Assembly: GCA_944320765.1 (NCBI GenBank)
Contig: CALUIS010000029.1
Span: 1 to 34,249, forward strand
Origin: an uncultured Paraprevotella sp.
Lineage (GTDB): Bacteria > Bacteroidota > Bacteroidia > Bacteroidales > Bacteroidaceae
DNA length: 34,249 nucleotides
Reading direction: 5' to 3'
Positions 26,835 through 34,249 of the stretch are shown piece after piece. Under the pieces are notes generated by a model that was not told the origin of the DNA, ran no database searches, and saw nothing but the letters and a program-made list of their open reading frames with translations. Each line of letters begins with the position of its first letter. Position 1 is the stretch's first letter. The position numbers and the translations under genes are program-made.

Positions 26835-27365
26835 ATGAACAATCCAACATTACTGAAAAACCTGAGGAACATTCCGGACTTCCCTATTCCGGGAATCCAG
26901 TTCAAGGACGTCACGACGCTCTTCAAAAGCGCAAAGTGCATGAAGATCATGGTGAACGAACTCTATGAAATCTACAAAGACAAAGGCATCACGAAGGTGG
27001 TCGGGATAGAGTCCCGCGGGTTCGTGGTCGGAGCGGCCCTGGCCGTCAAGCTGGGAGCCGGGTTCGTCATGTGCAGGAAGCCCGGGAAGCTCCCCGCCGA
27101 AACCCTGCAGGAAAGTTACATGAAGGAGTACGGCAAGGACACGATAGAGATACACCAGGATGCCATCGACGAGAAAGACGTGGTGCTCCTCCATGACGAC
27201 CTCCTCGCCACCGGCGGCTCCATGAAAGCCGCCTACAACCTGGTGAAGAGGTTCAACCCGGCACACATCTACATCAACTTCATCATCGAACTTACCGGAG
27301 AGGGCCTCAACGGGCGCGAGGTGTTCGACGACGACACGGAAATCAGCACGCTCATCCGCATCTGA
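26835..27365 (+). CDS. apt: Adenine phosphoribosyltransferase
   Basis: The 176-aa enzyme makes AMP from adenine and PRPP in purine salvage. It has the type I phosphoribosyltransferase PRPP loop VVLLHDDLLATGGSM (residues 116-130), the IPGIQFKDVT motif near the N-terminus, and IESRGFVVGAALA. Length is typical. It follows mnmG after 61 bp, with the parS-like site between them, and is closed by a GC-rich terminator. The order mnmG - apt - uvrC is, as I recall, common in Bacteroides relatives. Confidence 0.95.
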   Translation: MNNPTLLKNLRNIPDFPIPGIQFKDVTTLFKSAKCMKIMVNELYEIYKDKGITKVVGIESRGFVVGAALAVKLGAGFVMCRKPGKLPAETLQESYMKEYGKDTIEIHQDAIDEKDVVLLHDDLLATGGSMKAAYNLVKRFNPAHIYINFIIELTGEGLNGREVFDDDTEISTLIRI

Positions 27366-27378
27366 AGGCATACACATC

Positions 27379-27430
27379 GCGGGGGCGTGGCAAAACGAAC
27401 AATTTGTTCCGGCACGCCCCCGCACTTTTC
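27379..27430 (+). terminator. Terminator between apt and uvrC
   Basis: Perfect 11-bp arms GCGGGGGCGTG (27379-27389) and complement (27413-27423), followed by ACTTTTCTT. The loop contains a second dyad (GAACAA at 27397-27402, TTGTTC at 27404-27409). It ends 16 nt before the uvrC ATG, so it could also sit within the uvrC leader if uvrC is read from upstream. Confidence 0.75.
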
Positions 27431-27445
27431 TTAATAAGAACCGCC

Positions 27446-29275
27446 ATGACTCCCGAAGAAAGAGAAAAGCTGGACGCCTACTTAAAAGGAATCGTACTCA
27501 ACCTGCCGGACAGCCCCGGATGCTACCAATACCTGAACGACGAGGGGGAAATCATCTATGTGGGCAAGGCCAAGAACCTGAAACGGCGGGTGTATTCCTA
27601 TTTCAGCAAAGACCACCAAAGCCGGAAGACGGCCATGCTGGTCAGCAAGATCAGGGATATAAAGTACATCGTGGTCAACACGGAGGAGGACGCGCTTTTG
27701 CTGGAAAACAACCTCATCAAACGGTACAAGCCGCACTACAACGTCCTGCTGAAAGACGACAAGACCTACCCGTCCATCTGCGTGACCAACGAATACTTCC
27801 CGCGCATCTTCAAGACCCGGAACATCGTGCGCAACGGCTCCGCCTACTTCGGCCCCTACAGCCACATCCCCACCCTCAACGCCTTGCTCGAACTCATCAA
27901 GAACCTCTACCCCCTGCGCACCTGCCACCTGGCGCTCACGCCGGAGAACATCCGCGCCGGAAAGTTCAACGTCTGCCTGGAATACCACATCAAGAACTGC
28001 AAAGGCCCCTGCATCGGGGCGCAAAGCCACGAGGACTACCTCCGGGCCATCCGGGAAGCCAAGGAAATCCTGAAGGGAAACACCGCCGAGATCAGCCGGG
28101 GCATGCTGCACGAGATGCAGGCCCTGGCCGCGGAAATGCGCTTCGAGGAGGCGCAAGCCATCAAGCGCAGGTACGAGCTGCTGGAAAACTACCGGAGCCG
28201 GAGCGAGGTGGTGAGCAACGTGCTACACAACATCGATGTCTTCGCGATAGAGAACGACGGGAACACGGCCTACATCAACTACCTGCACGTCACGAACGGC
28301 TGCATCAACCAGGCCTTCACCTTCGAATACAAAACCCGGATGAACGAAAGCCGGGAAGACCTGCTCGCCCTCGGCATAGCGGAGATGCGCGAACGCTACA
28401 AAAGCCAGTCCCGGGAAATCATCGTGCCCTTCCCCGTCGGCGTGGAGATGGACGGCATCACCTTCACCGTCCCCCAGCGCGGAGACAAGAAGAAGCTGCT
28501 GGAACTCTCTATCCTCAATGTGAAGCAGTACAAGCTGGACCGCCTCAAACAGTCCGAAAAGCTCAACCCGGAACAGAAAAGCGTGCGCCTGATGAAAGAG
28601 ATACAAGAGGCCCTGCACCTCGAGAAGCTGCCCATGCACATCGAGTGCTTCGACAACTCGAACATCTCCGGGACGGACGCCGTGGCCGCCTGCGTCGTGT
28701 TCAAGAAATGCAAGCCCAGCAAGCAGGATTACCGCAAGTACAACATCAAGACGGTCGTCGGGCCGGACGACTACGCCTCCATGAAGGAAGTGGTCCGCCG
28801 CCGTTACTCGCGCATCATGGAAGAAGGGGGCGAACTGCCCGACCTCATCATCACCGACGGCGGACGCGGGCAGATGGAGGTGGTCCGCGAAGTCGTGGAG
28901 GACGAACTCGGACTGCGCATCCCCATCGCCGGGCTGGCCAAGGACGACCGCCACCGCACCAACGAACTGCTGTTCGGCTTCCCGCCCATCGTCATCGGCA
29001 TGAAGACGGACAGCACCGTGTTCCGCCTCATGACCCAGATACAGGACGAGGTGCACCGCTTCGCCATCACCTTCCACCGGGACAAGCGCAGCAAGCACCA
29101 GACGGCATCCGCGCTGGACGGCATCAAGGGCATCGGAGAGAAGACCAAGACCCTGTTACTCAGGAAATTCAAGAGCGTGAAGCGCATCCGCGAGGCATCA
29201 CTTGAAGAGCTCTCCGCCGAAATAGGCCCCGCAAAAGCCCGAATCATCCAAGAGAACCTGAGGGAAGAAGAATAA
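27446..29275 (+). CDS. uvrC: UvrABC system protein C
   Basis: The 609-aa excinuclease subunit makes both incisions in nucleotide excision repair. It has the GIY-YIG nuclease domain (GCYQYLNDEGEIIYVGKAKN, about residues 25-44), a UVR motif region (about 200-235, AEMRFEEAQAIKRRYELLE), the UvrC RNase H-like domain (HIECFDNSNISGTDAVAACV; TDGGRGQMEVV) and C-terminal helix-hairpin-helix motifs (LDGIKGIGEKTKTLLLRKF). I chose the ATG at 27446; the frame is open 14 codons further upstream, but that extension lies in the terminator hairpin. Length matches the family. A long non-coding spacer follows. Confidence 0.95.
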   Translation: MTPEEREKLDAYLKGIVLNLPDSPGCYQYLNDEGEIIYVGKAKNLKRRVYSYFSKDHQSRKTAMLVSKIRDIKYIVVNTEEDALLLENNLIKRYKPHYNVLLKDDKTYPSICVTNEYFPRIFKTRNIVRNGSAYFGPYSHIPTLNALLELIKNLYPLRTCHLALTPENIRAGKFNVCLEYHIKNCKGPCIGAQSHEDYLRAIREAKEILKGNTAEISRGMLHEMQALAAEMRFEEAQAIKRRYELLENYRSRSEVVSNVLHNIDVFAIENDGNTAYINYLHVTNGCINQAFTFEYKTRMNESREDLLALGIAEMRERYKSQSREIIVPFPVGVEMDGITFTVPQRGDKKKLLELSILNVKQYKLDRLKQSEKLNPEQKSVRLMKEIQEALHLEKLPMHIECFDNSNISGTDAVAACVVFKKCKPSKQDYRKYNIKTVVGPDDYASMKEVVRRRYSRIMEEGGELPDLIITDGGRGQMEVVREVVEDELGLRIPIAGLAKDDRHRTNELLFGFPPIVIGMKTDSTVFRLMTQIQDEVHRFAITFHRDKRSKHQTASALDGIKGIGEKTKTLLLRKFKSVKRIREASLEELSAEIGPAKARIIQENLREEE

Positions 29276-29901
29276 AATGCCATTTTGTCAAAACGTCAAA
29301 ACCGACACCGCGAGAATCGCGCGGACGGGCGCAAGGACAGAGACGGACGGAAATATGCGAATCTCGCGGGCTTGAATGGACGCAAGATGAAAGCGGAAGA
29401 CCCGCTTCCATGACACTTTGCCGCCAGTCAAGGGACACCGTGCGGAAGGAAACCGCCCCCGCGTCAGCCAAGCGGGCAGAAAGGCTTGCAAAAAGGCAGT
29501 CGGATTTTGCACGCGGAAAGTCCCCAACCAGAAGGAAAAAGCCGCCCGAAGCCCCGTTTTTCCCCGCTTTCCACACGCCCGGAAATTTCTTTGCGGCAAG
29601 AAATTCGCGTCTTTGCGGCAAGAAAGAAATTTCTTTCAGCAAAGAAATTCCATTTTTGCCGCACAAAAACGGGTGCAGAAGCGGAGAAATGTTCCATACG
29701 GACAGTTCTAACGCCCGTTTTTTAACACTTCGGACTCTATTTCAGCCTTTCCTCCCCGACAAGTGAACGCGGAGTTGACCGAAGGACATGTCTTTCTGAC
29801 GGGAAACACCGCGTTTTGGCGACAATCTGCCACCGGCACGACAAGATTCACCTCCCTTGAAAATCAGCCGCCGGAAAGGGGGAAATCCGCCCGCTTTTGC
29901 G
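29276..29901. other. Long spacer between uvrC and the DUF418 gene, with short repeats and dyads
   Basis: About 625 bp without a frame I can support. It holds an interrupted dyad with arms at 29308-29315 and 29362-29369 (CCGCGAGA / TCTCGCGG), a 16-mer TCTTTGCGGCAAGAAA present twice (29588-29603 and 29610-29625), and a perfect 16-bp palindrome GAAAGAAATTTCTTTC (29622-29637). The composition (many Lys/Arg-like A/G-rich and Pro-rich frames) does not resemble the neighbouring genes. It may be decayed coding DNA or regulatory sequence. Confidence 0.55.
29588..29637. repeat. Tandem 16-mer pair with adjoining palindrome
   Basis: TCTTTGCGGCAAGAAA occurs at 29588-29603 and 29610-29625 (22-bp period), and the second copy runs into the palindrome GAAAGAAATTTCTTTC (29622-29637). 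A related inverted piece (TTTTTGCCGCA) follows at about 29654-29664. Confidence 0.7.
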
Positions 29902-29909
29902 TATCTTTG
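29902..29909 (+). promoter_or_regulatory. -7 promoter box for the DUF418 gene
   Basis: TATCTTTG matches TAnnTTTG, 32 nt upstream of the ATG at 29942. It makes the ATG at 29915 (6 nt after the box) and the TTG at 29897 unlikely starts. No clear -33 TTTG is seen. Confidence 0.6.
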
Positions 29910-29941
29910 CAGGCATGACAACCCAAATCCCCCTAAAAAGA

Positions 29942-31129
29942 ATGGAACATCAAAACCCACCCGAAAACGGACGCATCCTGTCCGTCGACGCGCTCCGGGG
30001 CTTTGCCGTGATGGGCATCGTCCTGTTGCACAACATCGAGCACTTCAACTTCTACTCCTTCCCCGAAGCCGCCTCCCCCCTGCTGGCCAGCCTGAACCGC
30101 CACCTGTGGGACCTGCTGTTCTTCCTCTTCTCCGGCAAGGCATACGCCATCTTCGCGCTCCTCTTCGGCTTCACCTTCTACCTGCAAAGCCACAACTGCG
30201 AGACGCGGGGCGAGGACTTCCGCAACCGCTACGCATGGCGGCTCGTGCTGCTCCTCGGCTTCGGCTTCGTCAACGCCAGCTTCTTCCCCGGCGAGATACT
30301 GGTGCTTTACGCCCTGCTCGGCTTCGTCCTGGTACCCGTGCGCCATCTGCCGGACAAGGCCGTGGCCTGGATAGCCGCCATCCTCATGCTGCAACCGCTG
30401 GAATGGTGCAAGGCCGTCTATGCCCTGATGAACCCCGAAGCCAACCCGCAACAGATGATTTACTCACTGGGCGACGTCTATCCGCAACTGGAAGGCCACT
30501 CGTTCTGGGAAATGGTCAAGGTGAACTTCGTCACCGGCCAGCTCGCCAGCCTGAACTGGGCCTGGTGCTACGGCCGCGTGTTCCAGACCGCCTCGCTCTT
30601 CATGTTCGGCATGTTATTGGGCCGGAAAGGGCTGTTCCGCTTCACGGAGGAAAACAGCGGGCGGGCGACGCGCTTCTGGCTCCGCACCACCCTCTGCGCC
30701 CTCCCCTGCGCCGTGCTCCTCTACTTCCTGAAAGGCTTCATCTACGACCAAATCGGGAACCCCTTCCTGGAAGCCACGATGCAGACCATCTGGAACTCGT
30801 GGTACAACCTGGCCTTCATGCTCGTCCTCGCCAGCGGCTTCCTCCTGCTCTACCAGACCTTCCGGGGCAAGGTGCTGGGCCTGCTCGTCCCCTACGGCAA
30901 GATGAGCCTGACGGACTACGTCATGCAGTCCGTCGTCGGCAGCTTCCTCTACTACGGCTACGGCCTGGGGCTGCACCGCCATCTCGGCGTCACGGCCAGC
31001 CTCCTGGTGGGCATCGCCTTCTTCCTCCTCCAGCTGCTCTTCGCCCACTGGTGGTTCCGCCACTTCAAGCGCGGCCCGCTGGAGACCGTCTGGCACCGCC
31101 TGACATGGATGGGCGCAAAAAAAGCGTAA
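29942..31129 (+). CDS. DUF418 family integral membrane protein
   Basis: The 395-aa protein starts with the family hallmark RILSVDALRGFAVMGIVLLHN (first membrane helix) and shows about nine or ten hydrophobic segments, for example LLFFLFSGKAYAIFALLFGF, LVLLLGFGFVNASFF and LVLYALLGFVLV. The C-terminal DUF418 part includes PYGKMSLTDYVMQS and LLFAHWWFRHFKRGPLE. Relatives (YeiB/DUF418) are inner-membrane proteins distantly like acyltransferase-3 proteins; the reaction is unknown. I chose the ATG at 29942 from the promoter position. It is preceded by the 0.6-kb spacer and followed after 64 bp by dtd, which has its own promoter box. Confidence 0.85.
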   Translation: MEHQNPPENGRILSVDALRGFAVMGIVLLHNIEHFNFYSFPEAASPLLASLNRHLWDLLFFLFSGKAYAIFALLFGFTFYLQSHNCETRGEDFRNRYAWRLVLLLGFGFVNASFFPGEILVLYALLGFVLVPVRHLPDKAVAWIAAILMLQPLEWCKAVYALMNPEANPQQMIYSLGDVYPQLEGHSFWEMVKVNFVTGQLASLNWAWCYGRVFQTASLFMFGMLLGRKGLFRFTEENSGRATRFWLRTTLCALPCAVLLYFLKGFIYDQIGNPFLEATMQTIWNSWYNLAFMLVLASGFLLLYQTFRGKVLGLLVPYGKMSLTDYVMQSVVGSFLYYGYGLGLHRHLGVTASLLVGIAFFLLQLLFAHWWFRHFKRGPLETVWHRLTWMGAKKA

Positions 31130-31157
31130 GACCATAGGACGGAAACAAAAAACTCCG

Positions 31158-31165
31158 TAAATTTG
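31158..31165 (+). promoter_or_regulatory. -7 promoter box for dtd-mazG-deoC
   Basis: TAAATTTG matches TAnnTTTG and lies 28 nt before the dtd ATG. No clear -33 box is seen. Confidence 0.6.
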
Positions 31166-31193
31166 CCGTAAACAAGCCCATACAGACAAAGAC

Positions 31194-31646
31194 ATGAGAA
31201 TCGTGATACAACGGGTCGCCCACGCCTCGGTGACAATCAACGGACACTGCAAAGCCTCCATCGGACGGGGGATGCTCGTCCTCCTCGGCATCGAGGAAGC
31301 GGACGGGGAGGAAGACATCGACTGGCTCTGCAAGAAGACAGCCGCCCTGCGCATCTTCGACGACGAGAACGGAGTGATGAACCGCAGCATCCTTGACGCG
31401 GGCGGCGACATCCTCGTGGTAAGCCAGTTCACCCTGATGGCCTCGTACAAGAAGGGCAACCGCCCCTCCTACATCCGCGCCGCTAGCCACGCCACGGCCG
31501 TCCCCCTCTACGAAAGCTTCTGCCGCAAGATGGGCGAAGCCCTGGGCCGCCCCGTGCAGACCGGCGAGTTCGGGGCGGACATGAAGGTGGAGCTGCTCAA
31601 CGACGGCCCCGTCACCATCTGCATGGACACGAAAAACAAGGAATAA
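31194..31646 (+). CDS. dtd: D-aminoacyl-tRNA deacylase
   Basis: The 150-aa enzyme removes D-amino acids (and glycine from tRNA-Ala) wrongly attached to tRNAs. It shows the two conserved active-site motifs: SQFTL (residues 77-81) and the GPVT element in NDGPVT (136-141), plus the N-terminal MRIVIQRVAHASVTI. Length is typical. It is the first gene of a tight group, 4 bp before the mazG-like gene, and has its own promoter box upstream. Confidence 0.95.
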   Translation: MRIVIQRVAHASVTINGHCKASIGRGMLVLLGIEEADGEEDIDWLCKKTAALRIFDDENGVMNRSILDAGGDILVVSQFTLMASYKKGNRPSYIRAASHATAVPLYESFCRKMGEALGRPVQTGEFGADMKVELLNDGPVTICMDTKNKE

Positions 31647-31650
31647 AAGT

Positions 31651-31974
31651 ATGACCCTCAAAGAAGCACAAGAACAGGTGGACCGGTGGATACGCACCGT
31701 GGGCGTGCGCTACTTCAGCGAGCTGACCAACATGGCCTGCCTCACGGAAGAGGTGGGCGAGCTGGCCCGCGTCATTGCCCGCAAATACGGCGACCAGTCG
31801 TTCAAGGAAGGCGAAAGCTGCAACCTGGACGAGGAGATGGCCGACGTGCTGTGGGTACTCATCTGCCTGGCCAACCAGACGGGCGTGGACCTGACGGAAG
31901 CCCTGCGAAAGAGCTTCGAGAAAAAGACAAAGAGAGACAAGGAACGACATATCAACAACCCCAAACTGCATTGA
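31651..31974 (+). CDS. MazG-like nucleotide pyrophosphohydrolase
   Basis: The 107-aa protein has the single MazG-type helical domain of all-alpha NTP pyrophosphohydrolases. The metal-binding pairs are visible as EEVGE (residues 33-37) and EEMAD (61-65). Such enzymes hydrolyse nucleoside or deoxynucleoside triphosphates to monophosphates, which can clean the nucleotide pool; the exact substrate is unknown. It is shorter than full MazG, which has two domains. It lies 4 bp after dtd and 2 bp before deoC, so the three genes are very probably co-transcribed. Confidence 0.88.
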   Translation: MTLKEAQEQVDRWIRTVGVRYFSELTNMACLTEEVGELARVIARKYGDQSFKEGESCNLDEEMADVLWVLICLANQTGVDLTEALRKSFEKKTKRDKERHINNPKLH

Positions 31975-31976
31975 AT

Positions 31977-32891
31977 ATGAGCGAACACACACATCATCAT
32001 GAGCCTGAAGTGAGCAAGTACGAACAGGCATTGAGAAAATACAACCTCGACCTCAACGACGAGGAAGTGAAGGAAGCCGTGGCGAAAATCATCGCCGAGA
32101 AAGTGCCGGAAAATGACACGCCGGAAGTGAAACGCTTCCTGATGGGCAGCGTGGAACTGACCTCGCTGAACACCACGGACAGCGAGGAGAGCATCCTGCG
32201 CCTCACGGAGCGCGTGAACGATTTCGACTCCGCCTACCCCGACCTGCCCCACGTGGCCACCATCTGCGTCTATCCCTGCTTCGCGCAAATCGTCAGCCAG
32301 TCGCTCGAGGTGGACGGCGTGGAAGTGGCCTGCGTCTCCGGCAGCTTCCCCTCCTCGCAGGCCCTCATCGAAGTCAAGATGGCCGAGACGGCCCTGGCCG
32401 TCAAGGACGGCGCCACGGAAATCGACATCGTGATGTCCGTCGGCAAGTTCCTCAGCGGCGACTACGAGACGCTGTGCGACGAAATCGCCGAACTGAAGGC
32501 CGCCTGCGGCGAACACAAGATGAAGGTCATCCTCGAGACGGGCTGCCTGAAGACGGCCTCGAACATCAAGAAAGCCTCCATCCTGGCCATGTACGCCGGG
32601 GCGGACTACATCAAGACCTCGACCGGGAAACTGGAGCCTGCCGCCACGCCGGAAGCCGCCTACGTCATGTGCCAGGCCATCAAGGAATACTACGACGAGA
32701 CGGGCATACAAATCGGCTTCAAGCCCGCCGGAGGCATGCACACGGTGCGCGACGCCATCGTGTACTACACCATCGTGAAAGAAGTTCTGGGCGAGAAATG
32801 GCTCACCAACCAGTGGCTGCGCCTCGGCACGAGCCGCCTGGCCAACCTCCTGCTGAGCGAAGTGACGGGACAGGACGTAAAGTTCTTCTGA
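31977..32891 (+). CDS. deoC: Deoxyribose-phosphate aldolase
   Basis: The 304-aa enzyme splits 2-deoxyribose 5-phosphate into glyceraldehyde 3-phosphate and acetaldehyde in deoxynucleoside breakdown. The class I aldolase residues are present: Asp150 (EIDIVMSVG), the Schiff-base Lys213 in YIKTSTGK, and Lys249 in GFKPAGGMHT. The start is the ATG at 31977, 2 bp after the mazG-like stop. It is longer than E. coli DeoC (259 aa), with a His-rich N-terminus (MSEHTHHHEPE). It is the last gene of the group and is followed by a strong terminator. With the upstream pyrophosphohydrolase it suggests nucleotide salvage. Confidence 0.95.
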   Translation: MSEHTHHHEPEVSKYEQALRKYNLDLNDEEVKEAVAKIIAEKVPENDTPEVKRFLMGSVELTSLNTTDSEESILRLTERVNDFDSAYPDLPHVATICVYPCFAQIVSQSLEVDGVEVACVSGSFPSSQALIEVKMAETALAVKDGATEIDIVMSVGKFLSGDYETLCDEIAELKAACGEHKMKVILETGCLKTASNIKKASILAMYAGADYIKTSTGKLEPAATPEAAYVMCQAIKEYYDETGIQIGFKPAGGMHTVRDAIVYYTIVKEVLGEKWLTNQWLRLGTSRLANLLLSEVTGQDVKFF

Positions 32892-32907
32892 ACCCGTTAC
32901 ACTTCCT

Positions 32908-32975
32908 AACAGAAAATCCCGTCACCACTGTCATCAAAATGATGCCCGGCGTAACGGGATTTTCTGTTCTTCTTT
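32908..32975. terminator. Strong terminator after deoC
   Basis: Perfect 15-bp arms AACAGAAAATCCCGT (32908-32922) and complement (32954-32968), with an inner dyad CATCA/TGATG in the loop, followed by CTTCTTT. The arms end in A/T-rich parts, so it may act in both directions. It marks the boundary between GC-rich and AT-rich sequence. Confidence 0.85.
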
Positions 32976-33035
32976 CCATCTCTTCTAAAACAAATCCGCT
33001 ATATTTATCTCTTGATATAAAACTACACACACATC

Positions 33036-33281
33036 ATGAGAAACAAAATAAGAATCCTCTTATATGAGGTTATCACGCTTATGGCATATATCTCCTGTAC
33101 ACACCCACAAGACAAAGCGTTGGAAGAAGCATTGCAACTTGCCGGAAAGAATCGTACGGAATCGGAAAATGTCCTCACGCATTACCAAAACTCACCGATA
33201 AAATTACTCCCATACGGCAACAGATACGATGAGTCTACTGGAAAATGTCTACCTACTAATATTTTTCTTCCCCATAATTAA
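33036..33281 (+). pseudogene. Truncated 5' fragment of a lipoprotein gene
   Basis: The 81-aa frame begins with a lipoprotein signal (MRNKIRILLYEVITLMAYIS followed by Cys) and then KALEEALQLAGKNRTESENV and LTHYQNSPIKL. I recall this N-terminal pattern (ALxLAGxNRxELExVLxHY) from larger Bacteroidota lipoproteins with transglutaminase-like domains, which continue with a conserved helical segment. Here similarity stops after about residue 57 (nt ~33205), and the remainder (LPYGNRYDESTGKCLPTNIF) is unrelated. It is probably the 5' stump of a gene broken by deletion or insertion. Its 3' end overlaps the convergent SH3-protein gene. A genuine small protein cannot be excluded. Confidence 0.55.
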
Positions 33282-34146
33282 CCCCTTCCACGATGAATAC
33301 TCCGTCTGGCATATAATAAATCACATAAGGCTCTATCTCATCCATAGAGTCATCGGGAAATCCGCCACCAAGCGTAAAAACAATTGCATTTCCCTCTATG
33401 TGACCAAGATAGCTTTCAACAAGTGCTGGCAGAATAGTGGCATCCGGCAAGATTCGCATAGTCTCTTTCACCATCAGAATTTGATCGTCCCTCTTTTCAA
33501 AATAAATGGAAGTAAAATCATTGGAATAGGACTTAGTAAAGGCTTCGTCCGGTATCTTATTGTCCTTGAGATAGTAAGCATACTGAGGCGACACGTAACC
33601 AACTTTTTCGTTATTAGCAGAGAGAGAGACTTTGAACCATCCTTGTTTTCTGTCTATGAAGCGGAAACTCTGCCCCCGGTTTGCTTTGAACAGGGGAGTG
33701 CCTGAAACCGGAGCGGAACGGACATTGATTTTATTTGCTCCATAAAGAAATACATAACCATATTTGTCTTTTTGTTTAAAGACAACCGGTTCCTCCATGT
33801 TTGAAGCTTTGAAAGAGATATTTCCTGAAACGGGATCATACTTCAATGATGCTTTCTGATTCCCGATGTAATTATCAACTATCACTTCCGCTTCGTTCCC
33901 TTGTATCGTAAGTACGTTGATTATCCGATATTCCATTGATGTGTCTTCATAATGATCTGCATATCGTCCGTAACTTCCGTCAGGCAATGCATCATACAAA
34001 CTTAATTCCAACTCATAGAACAAACCACCTTCCCAAAAGTCCCAATTTCCCACAAAAGGTTTTCCATTTTCGTTCACTGAGGCACATACATTCGCAAAGC
34101 CAGCCACGAGGCTTACTAATAAACAAAATGCAATTTTTTTCATCAT
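33256..34146 (-). CDS. Secreted bacterial SH3-domain protein of unknown function
   Basis: The 296-aa product has a signal peptide (about residues 1-22) and an SH3-like segment at about 129-192 (NKINVRSAPVSGTPLFKANR, then GWFKVSLSAN and KVGYVSPQY), the INVRSxP...GW.KV..GYV pattern of bacterial SH3 domains that often bind cell-wall peptides. The part before it (FVGNWDFWEGGLFYELELSL) and the C-terminal part (ILMVKETMRILPDATILPA) look like separate beta-rich modules I do not recognise. Two Met codons open the frame (34146 and 34143). The gene is AT-rich with many AAA/AAT codons, unlike the GC-rich genes to its left, which suggests a different origin. Its promoter is not clear. Confidence 0.8.
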   Translation of the reverse strand: MMKKIAFCLLVSLVAGFANVCASVNENGKPFVGNWDFWEGGLFYELELSLYDALPDGSYGRYADHYEDTSMEYRIINVLTIQGNEAEVIVDNYIGNQKASLKYDPVSGNISFKASNMEEPVVFKQKDKYGYVFLYGANKINVRSAPVSGTPLFKANRGQSFRFIDRKQGWFKVSLSANNEKVGYVSPQYAYYLKDNKIPDEAFTKSYSNDFTSIYFEKRDDQILMVKETMRILPDATILPALVESYLGHIEGNAIVFTLGGGFPDDSMDEIEPYVIYYMPDGVFIVEGVNYGEEKY

Positions 34147-34249
34147 AACATGTTTTTCAAGTTATAGTTTCAATTAAGGTGAGTTCTATCAATTCAATTT
34201 ATCCTCTTGTATCAGACAGCAGAACTCTTTAACTGCCCAATTTGTGAGC
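34147..34249. other. AT-rich end of window upstream of the SH3-protein gene
   Basis: About 100 bp of AT-rich sequence. On the minus strand there is TAACTTGA near the gene but no full TAnnTTTG match. I see no gene here. Confidence 0.3.

Noticed and set aside
29588..29637. Possible small CRISPR or tandem array from the repeated 16-mer
   Set aside because: Only two copies with a 6-bp gap and no spacer pattern or cas genes.
29410..29766. 118-codon plus-strand frame in the uvrC-DUF418 spacer
   Set aside because: Lys/Arg/Pro-rich, overlapping equally long frames in other phases, no promoter or recognisable domain. Treated as part of an unexplained spacer.
33229..33705. Plus-strand 158-codon frame opposite the SH3-protein gene
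   Set aside because: Antisense to a frame with a signal peptide and SH3 domain; its hydrophobic start is a by-product of AT-rich sequence.

Overview
The window looks like chromosomal DNA from a GC-rich member of the order Bacteroidales (phylum Bacteroidota). Evidence: a SusC/SusD pair; several TAnnTTTG -7 promoter boxes, one with a perfect TTTG box 19 nt upstream; C-terminal tails resembling the type IX secretion sorting domain; a long Bacteroides-type LepB; a remnant of a propeller/Y_Y_Y/AraC regulator; and the fumarate reductase order cytochrome b - flavoprotein - iron-sulfur protein. I cannot name the genus. Most of the window is clearly GC-rich; the last ~1.25 kb (from about 32970) is clearly AT-richer.

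Left part (1-12.3 kb, + strand): an outer-membrane/surface locus. A 1188-aa secreted leucine-rich-repeat protein made of three long blocks is followed by a DUF5117/DUF4953 zinc metalloprotease, a SusC transporter, a SusD lipoprotein and a small secreted protein with a sorting-like tail. A strong bidirectional terminator closes it. No glycan-degrading enzyme is present, so a protein- or peptide-acquisition (RagAB-like) role is more likely than polysaccharide use; this is inference.

Middle (12.3-18.9 kb): a minus-strand group dapB - lepB - lepB-like paralogue - wbqC-like, in which the second signal peptidase lacks both catalytic residues. It diverges, from facing TAnnTTTG boxes, from a plus-strand group DUF2851 - hot-dog thioesterase - dprA.

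Scar region (18.9-21.2 kb): a minus-strand AraC-type sensor/regulator has lost its 5' half and is joined at about 20705 to the last ~45 codons of a plus-strand gene for a secreted protein. This looks like one deletion that removed the divergent promoter region of a regulator/target pair. A hairpin-rich spacer follows.

Right part (21.2-34.2 kb): the frdCAB/sdhCAB operon (minus strand) diverges from mnmG - apt - uvrC. A near-perfect parS-like palindrome lies between mnmG and apt, suggesting proximity to the replication origin. After a 0.6-kb spacer come a DUF418 membrane protein and the tight group dtd - mazG-like - deoC with a strong terminator. The AT-rich end holds a truncated 5' fragment of a lipoprotein gene and a secreted SH3-domain protein on the minus strand.
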